From assembly GCA_027623235.1 (NCBI GenBank), contig JAQBVJ010000078.1:1-34172 (forward strand): 34,172 bases of DNA. Reading direction: 5' to 3'. Numbering within the stretch: the first letter of the stretch is position 1; every line of letters starts with the position of its first letter. Both the position numbers and the translations under genes were made by a program. This document shows, piece by piece, positions 16,558 through 25,159 of this stretch. The stretch is from Planctomycetota bacterium (GTDB lineage: Bacteria > Planctomycetota > Planctomycetia > Planctomycetales > Planctomycetaceae). Under the pieces are notes generated by a model that made no database searches, had not been told where the DNA came from, and saw nothing but the letters and a program-made list of their open reading frames with translations.

Positions 16558-18978
16558 TCATCCGAACGTCACGGTTTCAGCGCCGGGCCCGGATTCGAAC
16601 CGTTCCCAGTAGAGCAGGGCGTCCGTTTCGCCCCAGCGTCCTTCGCATTTGAGCGAGTCGAGAACGGCGAGGATGACGTCGATACTTCCCGGCCGTTCGT
16701 TTGGATCCTTGGCGAGGCAGGCGTCGATCAGATCATCGAGTTCGCTCGGCACCGGCCGCGGCGCGAGGCTGGAAACTCGTTCCGGTTTTGCATTCATCGC
16801 CTTGTCCAGAATGTCGGCCTGCGATGTTCCGATAAAGACCGGCCGCGCGGTCAGAAGCTCAAAAGCCACTGCCCCGATGGCGTAGATGTCGGCTCTGGCG
16901 TCAACATTGAGCGGGTCTCGCAGTCGTTCCGGAGACATGTACAGCGGCGTCCCGAAGAACGCGCCCGTCGATGCCAGTTGCGGGGACGCGTTTTCGGAAA
17001 CGTTTTTCACGAGGCCGAAGTCGAGAACCTTGATGACGTCGCCCTGGCCGCCGCGCTGGCAGACCATGATGTTTTGCGGCTTGATGTCGCGGTGAATCAA
17101 ATTCTGCGAGTGAGCTTCCCGCAGCGACAGGCAGACCTGCCGGATGAGGTGGACGACTCGTGCCGCCGGAATGGCTCCTTCGAGACGCAGCAGATCGACA
17201 AGAGTGACGCCGTCGATGTACTCCATGGCGTAGTAAAAGACGCCGGCAGGTGTGTGCCCGTAGTCGTAGATTTGAATTGTATTCGGGTGAGAAAGTTGAC
17301 TGGCATGCTGCACTTCCCGCTCGAACCACGCCAGGGTTTTCGAGTTGGCCTGTTCCGGATCGAGGATCTTGACGGCTGTCGGGCGTTTCAAAAGTGCGTG
17401 CCGCGCGAGATAAACCGATCCCATTCCTCCCTGGCCGATCAATTGATCAAGCGAGTATGGACCGACCTGTTTCTCGTCATTTGCCTGGGCCTCTTCAACT
17501 TCCTGTTGCAGTTTCGCAATCTTTCCGGATGACATGGCGAGCAGACCGATTGTCAGTGCGAGCATTCCGCCGATTGATCCGAACGCAAACTTCAGATACC
17601 AGAGCGGCGCGTACGCCTCGGCGAGATCAATTTCGGTTGTGATGCCGATGTCGTATTCACCCAGCCATCGCCAGGCACCGATCACCGGCACACCGCGGTA
17701 ATCGCGGTATCCGTCCACGTCGGAACCGTCCTCTCTCGCGGTTGCAAACGCGGCCATTTTAGTGAGCGAACGGGCCTCGACCGGGACCGACGTTTGATAT
17801 CCCTCGACAAGGTTGCCGCCCGGATCCCTGATCTGCACAACGAGTCGAGAAATCGATTCCGGCGACGGGTCGATCAGCCCGATGCGACGAAGCTGCGTAT
17901 TAAACCGGCTTTCCGAGATCATCTCGCCAGCCCGATTAAATGCGTACGTCTCGCCCGACGATTCGGCGCGAGCTGCCAGAAAAATGGCGTTGAACTCGTC
18001 ATCAAGGTCGGAACTTCGAATCAGCAGCGCGGCACTGAGTGCTCCCCCGGCCGTCGTTTCGACCGGAACGATGACCGACATCTTGGGTTGGGACGCTTCG
18101 AATTCTTTCATTTGACTGGGAGCCGTTTTCTCTGCTGGCTTATCGAGAGAAGGCCCATTTCCGGATGGCATCGTCTTGCCGGCTCCGGAGGGGCGACGAA
18201 TAAACTCGCCGATGTGAGGCATCTGCAGGACCGGGTTTCCCTCGAAAACGCGATTCAGAATTGCGGCGCCCTGATCAGTGACTCCCAGGAACAGGCAGTC
18301 GGTGTGAGCTGAACTCGCCTCCGTCGAACCATCTGAAATTGTGATGAGGCTGCGGTTCCAGATGGAGAACTCGACATCGTCTCCGGCGACCTGCTGGAGG
18401 TAGTTGCGGATCGTCGTCTGGGCTGCTGCCCCGCGAAGAGTCGCCTCGTTTTCCGGCTGAGAACTGATCGACGCGAGCTCGCTCACGGCAACCCGGAATT
18501 CCGGATCGCGAGCCCACCAGGCGACTTTACTCTTCTGCCCGTTGATCCAGTGCCGCAGTGATGCCTGCTCGGCTTCCACAAGAGTTTCCAGTTGTTGAGT
18601 CCGAATCTCGCGCAGCGATCCGCGGACTCCGGTGTAAAGCCAGAAGCTGACCAGCAAGGCAAGTAACATCGAACCGGCGACCAGGGCTGTGCGGAACCGG
18701 CGTCCCTTCGGGACGATGGTCTGTGCGGTTGTTCGTGCCAGAGTCAGGATGCTGGTTTTTCTGGTGTCTCCGGCGAGGTCGGCGAGAGATCGCGTCTCGT
18801 CCTGGGTGGCATCCGTCAAAAGCGTTCGCTGAGTGTGGTTGCGCAACAGCAACAGAACTTCGGCACGAATGCCGTCGTCGTCGCACGACTCTTCGAGAAA
18901 GGTGCTGCGACGATCGGCCGGCAGTTCGAGCGCGGCCATGAACAGTTTTTTTACCTGAGCATAAGCCTGGGGATTCAT
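16558..18978 (-). CDS. Membrane Ser/Thr protein kinase with extracytoplasmic dCache-like sensor
   Basis: An 806-residue kinase. The start at 18978 is chosen because its ATG overlaps the TGA of the sigma gene (ATGA) and is preceded by GAGGAG. A cytoplasmic N-terminal segment (about 1-100) carries the LPADRRSTFLEESC-type motif common before kinases of this group. A first membrane helix is near 115-135, an external region runs to about 450 whose end (GYRDYRGVPVIGAWRWLGEY) is typical of dCache sensors, and a second helix is near 460-480. The C-terminal Hanks-type kinase (about 505-775) has the Gly loop IGQGGMGSVY, K537, HRD with catalytic D631 and DFG D653. This histidine-kinase-like order (sensor first, kinase last) is opposite to PknB. 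Translational coupling to the sigma factor suggests that the kinase controls it by phosphorylation; the ligand is unknown. Confidence 0.92.
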   Translation of the reverse strand: MNPQAYAQVKKLFMAALELPADRRSTFLEESCDDDGIRAEVLLLLRNHTQRTLLTDATQDETRSLADLAGDTRKTSILTLARTTAQTIVPKGRRFRTALVAGSMLLALLVSFWLYTGVRGSLREIRTQQLETLVEAEQASLRHWINGQKSKVAWWARDPEFRVAVSELASISSQPENEATLRGAAAQTTIRNYLQQVAGDDVEFSIWNRSLITISDGSTEASSAHTDCLFLGVTDQGAAILNRVFEGNPVLQMPHIGEFIRRPSGAGKTMPSGNGPSLDKPAEKTAPSQMKEFEASQPKMSVIVPVETTAGGALSAALLIRSSDLDDEFNAIFLAARAESSGETYAFNRAGEMISESRFNTQLRRIGLIDPSPESISRLVVQIRDPGGNLVEGYQTSVPVEARSLTKMAAFATAREDGSDVDGYRDYRGVPVIGAWRWLGEYDIGITTEIDLAEAYAPLWYLKFAFGSIGGMLALTIGLLAMSSGKIAKLQQEVEEAQANDEKQVGPYSLDQLIGQGGMGSVYLARHALLKRPTAVKILDPEQANSKTLAWFEREVQHASQLSHPNTIQIYDYGHTPAGVFYYAMEYIDGVTLVDLLRLEGAIPAARVVHLIRQVCLSLREAHSQNLIHRDIKPQNIMVCQRGGQGDVIKVLDFGLVKNVSENASPQLASTGAFFGTPLYMSPERLRDPLNVDARADIYAIGAVAFELLTARPVFIGTSQADILDKAMNAKPERVSSLAPRPVPSELDDLIDACLAKDPNERPGSIDVILAVLDSLKCEGRWGETDALLYWERFESGPGAETVTFG

Positions 18979-19550
18979 GCCGGAGGCTCCTCGCTTAACT
19001 GACTCCGCAGCCAGGCACGCGCCATTGTCCATTCGGCTTCGATCGTTCTCTTTGAGAGGCCGAGCGCCTCGGCGACGTCTTCAACCGTGAGGCCACCGAA
19101 GAATCGCAGTTCCACAATTTGCGCCTGTCGCGAATCCAGTTCAGACAGCTCCTTCAACAAATCGTCAATGACGAGAATGTCTTCCTCGCGCGTGCGTGAG
19201 AAGACTGCCTCTGCGTCGAGGGTGATGCGTTGACGGTCGCCTCCGCGGCGCTGTCGGCCACGAGCTCGTGCGTGATCGACGAGAATTCGCCTCATCGCCT
19301 GGGCACCCAGTGCGAAGAAGTGCGTCTGCCCCTGGTAGCTCACCTGATCCTGATTGACGAGTCGCAGAAACGCTTCGTGGACGAGTGCTGTCGGTTGAAG
19401 CGGGTGGCCTGACGCCTCACTTTTCATGTAGTGGGCGGCCAGTTGCTTGAGCTCGTCATAGACGAGGGGCAGAAGTTGATCGACGGCGTCGCGATTGCCC
19501 TGCGAAACCTGCTCAACAATTTGTGTCGTTCTGGTAACACGCGTCGACAT
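18975..19550 (-). CDS. ECF-type RNA polymerase sigma factor
   Basis: A 191-residue sigma factor from ATG 19550; a longer upstream frame lacks a plausible N-terminus. Region 2 includes LLPLVYDELKQLAAHYM and PTALVHEAFLRLV, and region 4 the HTH LTVEDVAEALGLSKRTIEAEW with a basic C-terminal helix. The HPLQPTALVHEAFLRL block is characteristic of the planctomycete/acidobacterial ECF group (Pfam Sigma70_ECF) often encoded next to Ser/Thr kinases instead of anti-sigma factors. Its stop overlaps the kinase start by four bases, so both are made from one message. It directs RNA polymerase to promoters not identifiable here. Little SD-like sequence precedes the start. Confidence 0.92.
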   Translation of the reverse strand: MSTRVTRTTQIVEQVSQGNRDAVDQLLPLVYDELKQLAAHYMKSEASGHPLQPTALVHEAFLRLVNQDQVSYQGQTHFFALGAQAMRRILVDHARARGRQRRGGDRQRITLDAEAVFSRTREEDILVIDDLLKELSELDSRQAQIVELRFFGGLTVEDVAEALGLSKRTIEAEWTMARAWLRSQLSEEPPA

Positions 19551-19842
19551 GAGGCAAGCCGGCCATCTGGGATAAGAATGACGCTCTGAGCGGCTGCATC
19601 GCCGGTGAAACAACACCCGGCGACTGCGTCTCACTATACCGGTGTCCGGAAGCATCGGGAAATGAGTGGTCACAGACGTGGGGGTTTCACGTTTGATTCC
19701 AGGATTCCCCCGATTTTGTTGCGGGTTTCGGACAAAAATAACGCGTTTCCTTATGAGGACTGGACGCCTTCAGTTCGTATTCCTTTGTGAGCCCGGAAAC
19801 TGGTCCCTCCCGTGCGCTTCTATTTTCAACCCGGAGTCTGAA
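19551..19842. promoter_or_regulatory. Divergent promoter region between sigma factor and FixJ-like regulator
   Basis: This 292-bp non-coding stretch separates the divergently transcribed sigma-kinase operon and the FixJ-like gene and must contain both promoters. I cannot assign a -10/-35 with confidence. GGAG at 19833-19836 is the ribosome binding site of the FixJ-like gene. Confidence 0.45.
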
Positions 19843-20661
19843 ATGGACATTCCCTGCGTTCACACTCTTCACCTGAGTCCTGGCCCGGCTGTCGATCAGG
19901 CCGTCGAGCAGCTTGGCCTCAAGTTCCGTTCGCACGCATCGACTGACGCGTTTCTGGCTGCGACCGACGTGTCGCTTGCCGGCTGTGTCGTCACAGACCT
20001 TCAAATGCCGGGCCGAATTGGATACGGCATCCAGCGCCGGCTGCTGGATCTGGAATCTCCGTTGGCCGTCATGTTTGTTACCGGGTCGCCCTCGGTCAGC
20101 AAGACAGTGCTGGCGGTTAGGAGCGGCGCGGTGAACGTCCTCGAAACACCTTTCACGGCGCAGCAGCTGGCTGTCGAGATTCGCGAGGCCCTCCGGATCA
20201 GCGAAAAACGGCGCGAGCACATTCTGGCGGTGAAGGATGCGCGCAGCCGGCTGGCCACGCTGACTCCGCGAGAGCAGGAAACGCTGCCTGGAGTCCTGCG
20301 CGGTCGAACAAACGATGCCGTTGCGACGGATCTGTCGGTGAGCACCCGCACCGTTGAGCGGCGACGCAGGTCGATCCTCGAACGGCTTGGCGTGGACTGT
20401 TTTACCGAGGTGGTGCGTCTGCTCGACGCAGCCGCGCAACCGGTGTTTCCTTTCCTCGAAGGCAAATCTGCCAGCGAGACGTCCGGTCTCCAGAATTCAG
20501 ACGAGGAATCGCGAGGAGCTCCGTTGTCGTCACGGCAGCACTTGCGAAAGGAACCTTTCGCGATCGCCAGCCGGAAGACGGGGTCGGCGATGTCGAACGC
20601 CCCGGTGCGGATCGAATCACAGGGAGCGAGTCTTGGCCAAACCCCTGGCCGCCTTCTCTAA
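19843..20661 (+). CDS. FixJ/LuxR-type response regulator with degenerate receiver domain
   Basis: A 272-residue regulator from ATG 19843 with GGAG six bases upstream. Residues 5-120 form a receiver domain and residues 138-196 a LuxR-type HTH (LTPREQETLPGVLRGRTND ... STRTVERRRRSILERLGV), as in FixJ. D52 (VTDLQMPG) and T80 are retained, but the N-terminal acidic pair that binds Mg2+ is missing (LHLSPGPAV) and the invariant Lys is T102 (ETPF instead of EKPF). Phosphorylation is therefore doubtful. The HTH is also unusual in reading LPGVLRGRTND where most relatives have VxxGxxNK. The last ~65 residues are a polar, probably disordered extension. No histidine kinase is nearby; the divergent sigma-kinase operon is the nearest signalling module. 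Target genes unknown. Confidence 0.85.
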   Translation: MDIPCVHTLHLSPGPAVDQAVEQLGLKFRSHASTDAFLAATDVSLAGCVVTDLQMPGRIGYGIQRRLLDLESPLAVMFVTGSPSVSKTVLAVRSGAVNVLETPFTAQQLAVEIREALRISEKRREHILAVKDARSRLATLTPREQETLPGVLRGRTNDAVATDLSVSTRTVERRRRSILERLGVDCFTEVVRLLDAAAQPVFPFLEGKSASETSGLQNSDEESRGAPLSSRQHLRKEPFAIASRKTGSAMSNAPVRIESQGASLGQTPGRLL

Positions 20662-20680
20662 GCCGCTTGTCGAAAAACCG

Positions 20681-20712
20681 AAGTGGCACGGCCTTCCTGA
20701 CCGTGATTCACT
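20681..20712. repeat. Dispersed palindromic element, family A, copy 1
   Basis: AAGTGGCACGG, a nine-base centre (CCTTCCTGA), then CCGTG followed by a disrupted right arm. The 20 bases 20686-20705 recur exactly at 23503-23522. It lies in the 100-bp gap between convergent genes and may act as a weak bidirectional hairpin. Confidence 0.75.
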
Positions 20713-20761
20713 CAGAATTCCGCATCGGCAGGATGCCCAGGCGACTTTGCGGATTTCGACC

Positions 20762-21988
20762 TCATCGGTCTGTCGGGTCGCTGGCAAATCCGGCGGGAAT
20801 GACCAGCTGCTGCAAGGTCGAGTCCGGTGGGAAGACCTGATCCAGAGCGTTCCGCGCGGCCTCTGCCGCGATGCGATTTCCCTCGGCGTTCACATGCACG
20901 ATGTCGTTGGGGATGTAGCAGCGGACGGACCACGGTCGCCGCTGAAACGCCGTCGCAACGTCGGCGACTAGCAGACCTCGCTGCGAGGCCACTTTGAACA
21001 TCGCTGCGTGGTAGTTGACCCGGACACTCCATTTTCCAGCGGCCTGAAGCTGGTCCGGCCAGATGACCAGGACGAGCGGAACTTTCTGTTCCTCGCAAAG
21101 AAACGCGATCTGCTGCAGGTTGGATTCGAAGTCTTCGAGCGGCACCCGCGGTGTCCATGCCTCGTCCGGATCGAAGTAGTTCAGACTGGCTTTTCGAGCC
21201 CACTCGGCGTCCCTGGTCGAGGCCACACTTCCCGACCGACTGTACCACTCGCTGGCCAGCTGGAAGGCCCGGCTGTGCATCAACGCGTTTCGCACCGGCG
21301 ATCCGGCGAGACGTTCTGCCTGTTGGGCATCCGTCCGGTCATCCCATCGCCAGAAATCATTGTTCGCACACGTGATGAAAACGACGTCCGGGTCGAGCAA
21401 CGGCAGTTCCCGCCGCATCCTTCGGAGAATCTGGTACGACGTGTAGCCAGGCGCGCTGGCATTCACGACCTCGACGCGGGAGTCCGGAGACGCTGGCAGA
21501 AGCTGCGTCCTCAGGAAATCCGCGTCTGAGTTCAATGCCGATTCCAGTTGAGCCGGCCAGGTATCTGTTTGCGGAGTGCCGATTCCGAATGTCGAACTGT
21601 CACCGAAGCAGACGATTCGGGTTGTCGACTTTGGTCGGTCGAGCGGGAAGTCCTCATTTCGGTAGCCCAGCGAATTCGAAACGCGTCCCTGAAACAGGAT
21701 GCTCCTGGGGTTGGAAATCACAACATTTGGCCGGAGCTTCCAGAACGTTTCTGAATCAGATTCGAGAATCAGCGCCGATTCTTCCTCGCTGAGGAACGAC
21801 ACGATCTCGCTGATCTGCCGAAAGCGTCCCTCTGATGCCGAGCCAGCGACCAGGCGGGCAGCCAGTTCGACACCGCCGAAAAACAGCAGCACGATCAATC
21901 CGGCGAAAAGGGCTTTTCGTTTCGCCGGAATCACGCGTCGCGTCGTGGTTCGACGCGAGCCATCCGGGTGTGAAATCTGCTTCGACAT
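20762..21988 (-). CDS. Membrane-anchored SGNH/GDSL-family hydrolase
   Basis: A 408-residue predicted esterase or acyltransferase-like hydrolase. A basic N-terminus and one hydrophobic segment (about 25-46) anchor it, with the catalytic part outside the inner membrane. SGNH blocks are visible: block I FGDSSTFG with nucleophile S131, block II G181 in NASAPGYTSY, block III N209/N210 in CANND, and block V D362 and H365 (NDIVHVNAEG). Length and architecture resemble planctomycete SGNH proteins of unknown substrate; polysaccharide or lipid deacylation is plausible. It is transcribed alone, divergent from lpxB across 241 bp and convergent with the FixJ-like gene. Catalytic competence is well supported; the substrate is not known. 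Confidence 0.88.
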   Translation of the reverse strand: MSKQISHPDGSRRTTTRRVIPAKRKALFAGLIVLLFFGGVELAARLVAGSASEGRFRQISEIVSFLSEEESALILESDSETFWKLRPNVVISNPRSILFQGRVSNSLGYRNEDFPLDRPKSTTRIVCFGDSSTFGIGTPQTDTWPAQLESALNSDADFLRTQLLPASPDSRVEVVNASAPGYTSYQILRRMRRELPLLDPDVVFITCANNDFWRWDDRTDAQQAERLAGSPVRNALMHSRAFQLASEWYSRSGSVASTRDAEWARKASLNYFDPDEAWTPRVPLEDFESNLQQIAFLCEEQKVPLVLVIWPDQLQAAGKWSVRVNYHAAMFKVASQRGLLVADVATAFQRRPWSVRCYIPNDIVHVNAEGNRIAAEAARNALDQVFPPDSTLQQLVIPAGFASDPTDR

Positions 21989-22229
21989 TGGGCTTCCTGC
22001 CTTGCCAATCGAGCTCAGTATGGGGCACTTAGAGCGGTATACGGCGATGTCGAATTCAGCGTCAAGACAGCCTCACCGACGGTCGCGCGAAAACCGTGCC
22101 GCCGCCTGTTGGCATTAATCCTGCGCAGCCGGGCACGGCCACTTCGAGTCCGTCTTGACCCGTTTCGAAATCCACCCGTAGGCTTCACGCCGCTCGAAGT
22201 GGTTTTTCCCAGTTGCGAATGGAATCGCG
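21989..22229. promoter_or_regulatory. Divergent intergenic region, SGNH hydrolase / lpxB
   Basis: A 241-bp non-coding stretch expected to hold promoters for both flanking genes. No clear -10/-35 pair or operator is visible. The ribosome binding site of lpxB is weak. Confidence 0.4.
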
Positions 22230-23432
22230 ATGCATATTTTCTTTTCCGTCGGTGAACCCAGCGGCGATGAGCACGCAGCTCATTTGATGTCGGAAATGCG
22301 GAAGCAGCAGCCGGACCTGCGCGTCACCGGATTCGGCGGCCCGGAAATGGAAAGCGTCGGGCTCGAGTCCGTTTACCGGCTGACCGATCTGGCGGTGATG
22401 GGTCTGTTTCAGGCCATCCCGATGCTGGGTAAATTTTTCTCGCTGATGAAACGAGCGGAACGGTTTTTCGCTGAGGACCGTCCAGATGCGGTTGTTCTTG
22501 TCGACTTCCCTGGCTTCAACTGGTGGATCGCCCGCAAAGCCAAAGCGGCCGGCATTCCCGTTTTTTATTACCTGCCTCCTCAACTGTGGGCATGGGCTCC
22601 GTGGCGGGTCGAGCGGGTAAAGAAATTCGTCGACCATGTTCTCAGCTCACTCCCGTTTGAGCGGGACTGGTACGAAGAGCACGGCGTCAAAGTCCACTAC
22701 GTCGGCCATCCGTTTTTCGACGAGGTGCACGAGCACGCTCTCGACGAGCGATTTGTCGAACTCTGGAGCCAGCATCGACCGGGGAAAACTGTTGCCGTTC
22801 TGCCAGGCTCGCGCGGCAACGAGATCAGCCGCAACTGGCCGATCATGATGCAGGTGATGAAGCGACTTCACGCCAGGCACCCGGATGTGACTTTCCTCGT
22901 CGCCAGCTATCGCGAGAAGTTTCGCCGCTTCTGCGTGGAAGCAATGCTCGCCGAGGCACCGACACTTCCCGTGCAGTTCTTCGTTGGAAAAACGTCTGAA
23001 ATCATCGAGGTGTCCGACTGTGCTTTGATGGTCTCCGGGTCGGTCAGTCTGGAAATGACCGCCCGCAAAACGCCCGCCGCCGTTCTGTACGCGACCAGCT
23101 GGCCATCGTTCGTTCTCGGAAAAATGCTGGTCCACTGCAAATACATGTCACTGCCGAATCTGATCGGGCAGCGGGAGATCATGCCGGAATTTCTCTCCGT
23201 CGGAGATCACTCACCTGTGATTCGATTTCTGACGGACGTGCTGGATCTGTGGATGAGACTTCCACGGGAGCGGCAACGGGTGGTCGATGATCTTCAGGCC
23301 ACCCTCGGAGATTTCATGGAGACCGGAGCGACAGCCCGCGCCTCGGACTTCATCCTCGCAAAGATTGCCGGCGAGGATTTGATTGAGACACAAGCCGCCT
23401 CCGACGAGACATCGCAGGCCCGAGCCGCCTGA
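22230..23432 (+). CDS. lpxB: Lipid-A-disaccharide synthase
   Basis: A 400-residue glycosyltransferase (GT19) that joins UDP-2,3-diacylglucosamine and 2,3-diacylglucosamine-1-phosphate to the lipid A disaccharide at the cytoplasmic face of the inner membrane. Family marks are present in order: FFSVGEPSGDEHAAHL at the N-terminus, GLFQAIPMLGKF, the LVDFPGFNWW block, YYLPPQLWAWAPWRV, VHYVGHPFFDEV, AVLPGSRGNEI and the UDP-sugar region MVSGSVSLEMT, followed by MSLPNLIGQREIMPEF. Length is normal for the family. It is separated from the other Lpx genes, as in many planctomycetes, but shows the cell has a lipid A-type outer membrane. The start ATG fits the family N-terminus. Confidence 0.96.
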   Translation: MHIFFSVGEPSGDEHAAHLMSEMRKQQPDLRVTGFGGPEMESVGLESVYRLTDLAVMGLFQAIPMLGKFFSLMKRAERFFAEDRPDAVVLVDFPGFNWWIARKAKAAGIPVFYYLPPQLWAWAPWRVERVKKFVDHVLSSLPFERDWYEEHGVKVHYVGHPFFDEVHEHALDERFVELWSQHRPGKTVAVLPGSRGNEISRNWPIMMQVMKRLHARHPDVTFLVASYREKFRRFCVEAMLAEAPTLPVQFFVGKTSEIIEVSDCALMVSGSVSLEMTARKTPAAVLYATSWPSFVLGKMLVHCKYMSLPNLIGQREIMPEFLSVGDHSPVIRFLTDVLDLWMRLPRERQRVVDDLQATLGDFMETGATARASDFILAKIAGEDLIETQAASDETSQARAA

Positions 23433-23462
23433 CCGGACCGCTCAGTGAAAAGTGTTTGTTAA

Positions 23463-23528
23463 AAGTGGCATGTGCCTCCTGCCCATGCGGAACCTGCGCG
23501 AAGCACGGCCTTCCTGACCGTGCCACTT
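23463..23528. repeat. Dispersed palindromic element, family A, copy 2
   Basis: Outer arms AAGTGGCA (23463-23470) and TGCCACTT (23521-23528) form a perfect inverted repeat. Inside, the 20 bases 23503-23522 are identical to 20686-20705 of copy 1. It lies 31 bp after lpxB and 62 bp before the esterase start, so it could form a terminator-like hairpin or be a REP/MITE remnant. Confidence 0.78.
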
Positions 23529-23590
23529 GGCTGCTCAGTGCGAGACCGCTTCGCTACGATTCTCCGATCTGTCCTCTCTGGAGAATCCTC

Positions 23591-24868
23591 ATGCCGAGCT
23601 TTCGTGTTCTCTGTGCTGTCGCTATGGCCGCGGCCATCCTTGCGGCGTCGTTGCCCGCAGACGCGGCCGATCTTCCGTCGGCCTCAGACCTCCCCGTCGT
23701 CACGTCGTTCCCCGATCCGCTCACGATGATGGACGGAACAAAGGTGACGTCGAAAGAGGACTGGATGACGAAACGCCGGCCGGAACTGCAGCGGCTCTTT
23801 CAACATTACATGTATGGCTACCTGCCCGAGGCGACGCCGATCCGCACGGAGACTCATCGAGTCAAACAGCTGTTCGGCGGCAAGGCGACGAAGAAGGAAG
23901 TCACGATCCATTACGGTCCGAAAGGGACGCCGCCGATCGACTTGCTCGTCGTGACGCCGAACCAGAAAAAGCCAGCCCCCGCTTTCGTCGCGATCAATTT
24001 CTGCGGTAACCACACGGCACTGGACGATCCGTCGGTTGCCCTCACACGAAGCTGGTATCGCGGAAGCTGTCCGGGCTGCGAAGGCGAAAAGGCCACCGAA
24101 GCCGGCCGCGGCGGCCAGAAGGAAGTCTGGAATGTGGAGATGATCATCGACCGCGGCTACGGCATCGCGATGTTTTATTACGGAGACGTCGACCCGGACA
24201 AGAATCGCCCGGAAGACTGGACCGACGGCGTGCATCCTCACTTCATGAAAGCCGGCCAGACAACGCCAGGCAAGCACGAGTGGGGAGCGATCGCGGCCTG
24301 GGCGTACGGAATCCACCGGGCCGTCGACTACATGGTCACGGACCCGGCCATCGATGCGAAACGGATTGCCTGCGTCGGCCACTCACGACTTGGCAAGACG
24401 ACGCTGTTTGCAACGGCTCTCGACGACCGCATCGCTCTGGCGATTCCTCATCAGGCCGGGTGCGGTGGCACGGCTCCGAACCGCGAGAACTTCGGCGAAT
24501 CGGTCGAGCGGATCAATACGTCCTTTCCGCACTGGTTCAACGATACGTTTCCGGATTTCAACAATCAGGTGGAGCGACTGCCGTTCGACCAGCATTGTTT
24601 GTTCGCTCTATGTGCCCCGCGCCCGGTTCTCACGTCCAACGCGGAAGAAGACGGCTGGGCCGACCCGAAAGGCCAGTTCAAAACGCTGCAACTGGCGACC
24701 CCGGTCTACAAACTGCTCGGCTCCGAGGGCCTCAAAGCGGACACATACCCGGCAAATGGCGAGCTGATTTCCAGCCCGCTCGGCTACTACATTCGCGAGG
24801 GCAAACACTCCATGACGACCGGCGACTGGAAAGTGTTTCTGGATTTTGCGGACACGCACTTCCAGTAG
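23591..24868 (+). CDS. Secreted CE15-type glucuronoyl esterase / alpha-beta hydrolase
   Basis: A 425-residue exported esterase from ATG 23591; upstream in-frame sequence is repeat DNA. A signal peptide (about 1-27, ending near ADAA) is followed by the YMYGYLPE and INFCGNHT blocks typical of bacterial CE15 proteins. The nucleophile elbow GHSRLGKT carries S265, and H406 lies in REGKHSMT. The C-terminus (WKVFLDFADTHF) matches the family end. CE15 enzymes cut ester bonds between 4-O-methylglucuronic acid of xylan and lignin; the bacterial branch has broader uronate ester substrates. Such a role would suit a heterotroph degrading plant or algal polysaccharides. No other carbohydrate-active gene is adjacent. 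Family well supported, substrate inferred. Confidence 0.9.
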   Translation: MPSFRVLCAVAMAAAILAASLPADAADLPSASDLPVVTSFPDPLTMMDGTKVTSKEDWMTKRRPELQRLFQHYMYGYLPEATPIRTETHRVKQLFGGKATKKEVTIHYGPKGTPPIDLLVVTPNQKKPAPAFVAINFCGNHTALDDPSVALTRSWYRGSCPGCEGEKATEAGRGGQKEVWNVEMIIDRGYGIAMFYYGDVDPDKNRPEDWTDGVHPHFMKAGQTTPGKHEWGAIAAWAYGIHRAVDYMVTDPAIDAKRIACVGHSRLGKTTLFATALDDRIALAIPHQAGCGGTAPNRENFGESVERINTSFPHWFNDTFPDFNNQVERLPFDQHCLFALCAPRPVLTSNAEEDGWADPKGQFKTLQLATPVYKLLGSEGLKADTYPANGELISSPLGYYIREGKHSMTTGDWKVFLDFADTHFQ

Positions 24869-24938
24869 CAGAATTCGACGTGAACTCCGCGGCGACGCGT
24901 GAGAACCTGGCAGGACCCGAAGGCTCGCGCAATGAAAA

Positions 24939-24964
24939 CCCCCGGTCGGAGAACCGGCCGGGGG
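24939..24964. terminator. Strong GC hairpin, possible terminator
   Basis: CCCCCGGTCGG and CCGGCCGGGGG pair over 11 positions (one T-G wobble) around the loop AGAA. It starts 71 bp after the esterase stop. The plus strand lacks a T-tract; the minus strand would read TTTTCATT after the stem, so it could stop transcription coming from the right. A bidirectional or RNA 3'-end-protecting role is possible. Confidence 0.5.
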
Positions 24965-25105
24965 CTCGAATCCGATGGGACATCCCCAGATTGCCCACCA
25001 GATCGTCACTGCTTTCACTCGGCCCACAACCGCAGGCCGTTTTGTTTTGCCAGAAATCAACACTCCGCGTTTCGCAGCCGGTTGAAAAATCGAATTCGTT
25101 TAGAG

Positions 25106-25159
25106 GAGCCGCCCGGTTTTCACGAGGAAAACATGCCCGGACGGCTTACGCCGTGCCGC
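25106..25159 (+). repeat. Dispersed palindromic element, family B, copy 1
   Basis: The left arm GAGCCGCCCGGTTTT and a right arm starting CCGGACGGCTTACGCCG recur in opposite orientation at 29388-29455. The two arms are themselves inverted (GAGCCGCCCGG against AAGCCGTCCGG), so the element can fold as a hairpin. The centre is not conserved between copies. Confidence 0.8.

Noticed and set aside
16537..17532. 331-codon plus-strand frame opposite the kinase domain
   Set aside because: The opposite strand encodes an unambiguous kinase with K, HRD and DFG motifs.
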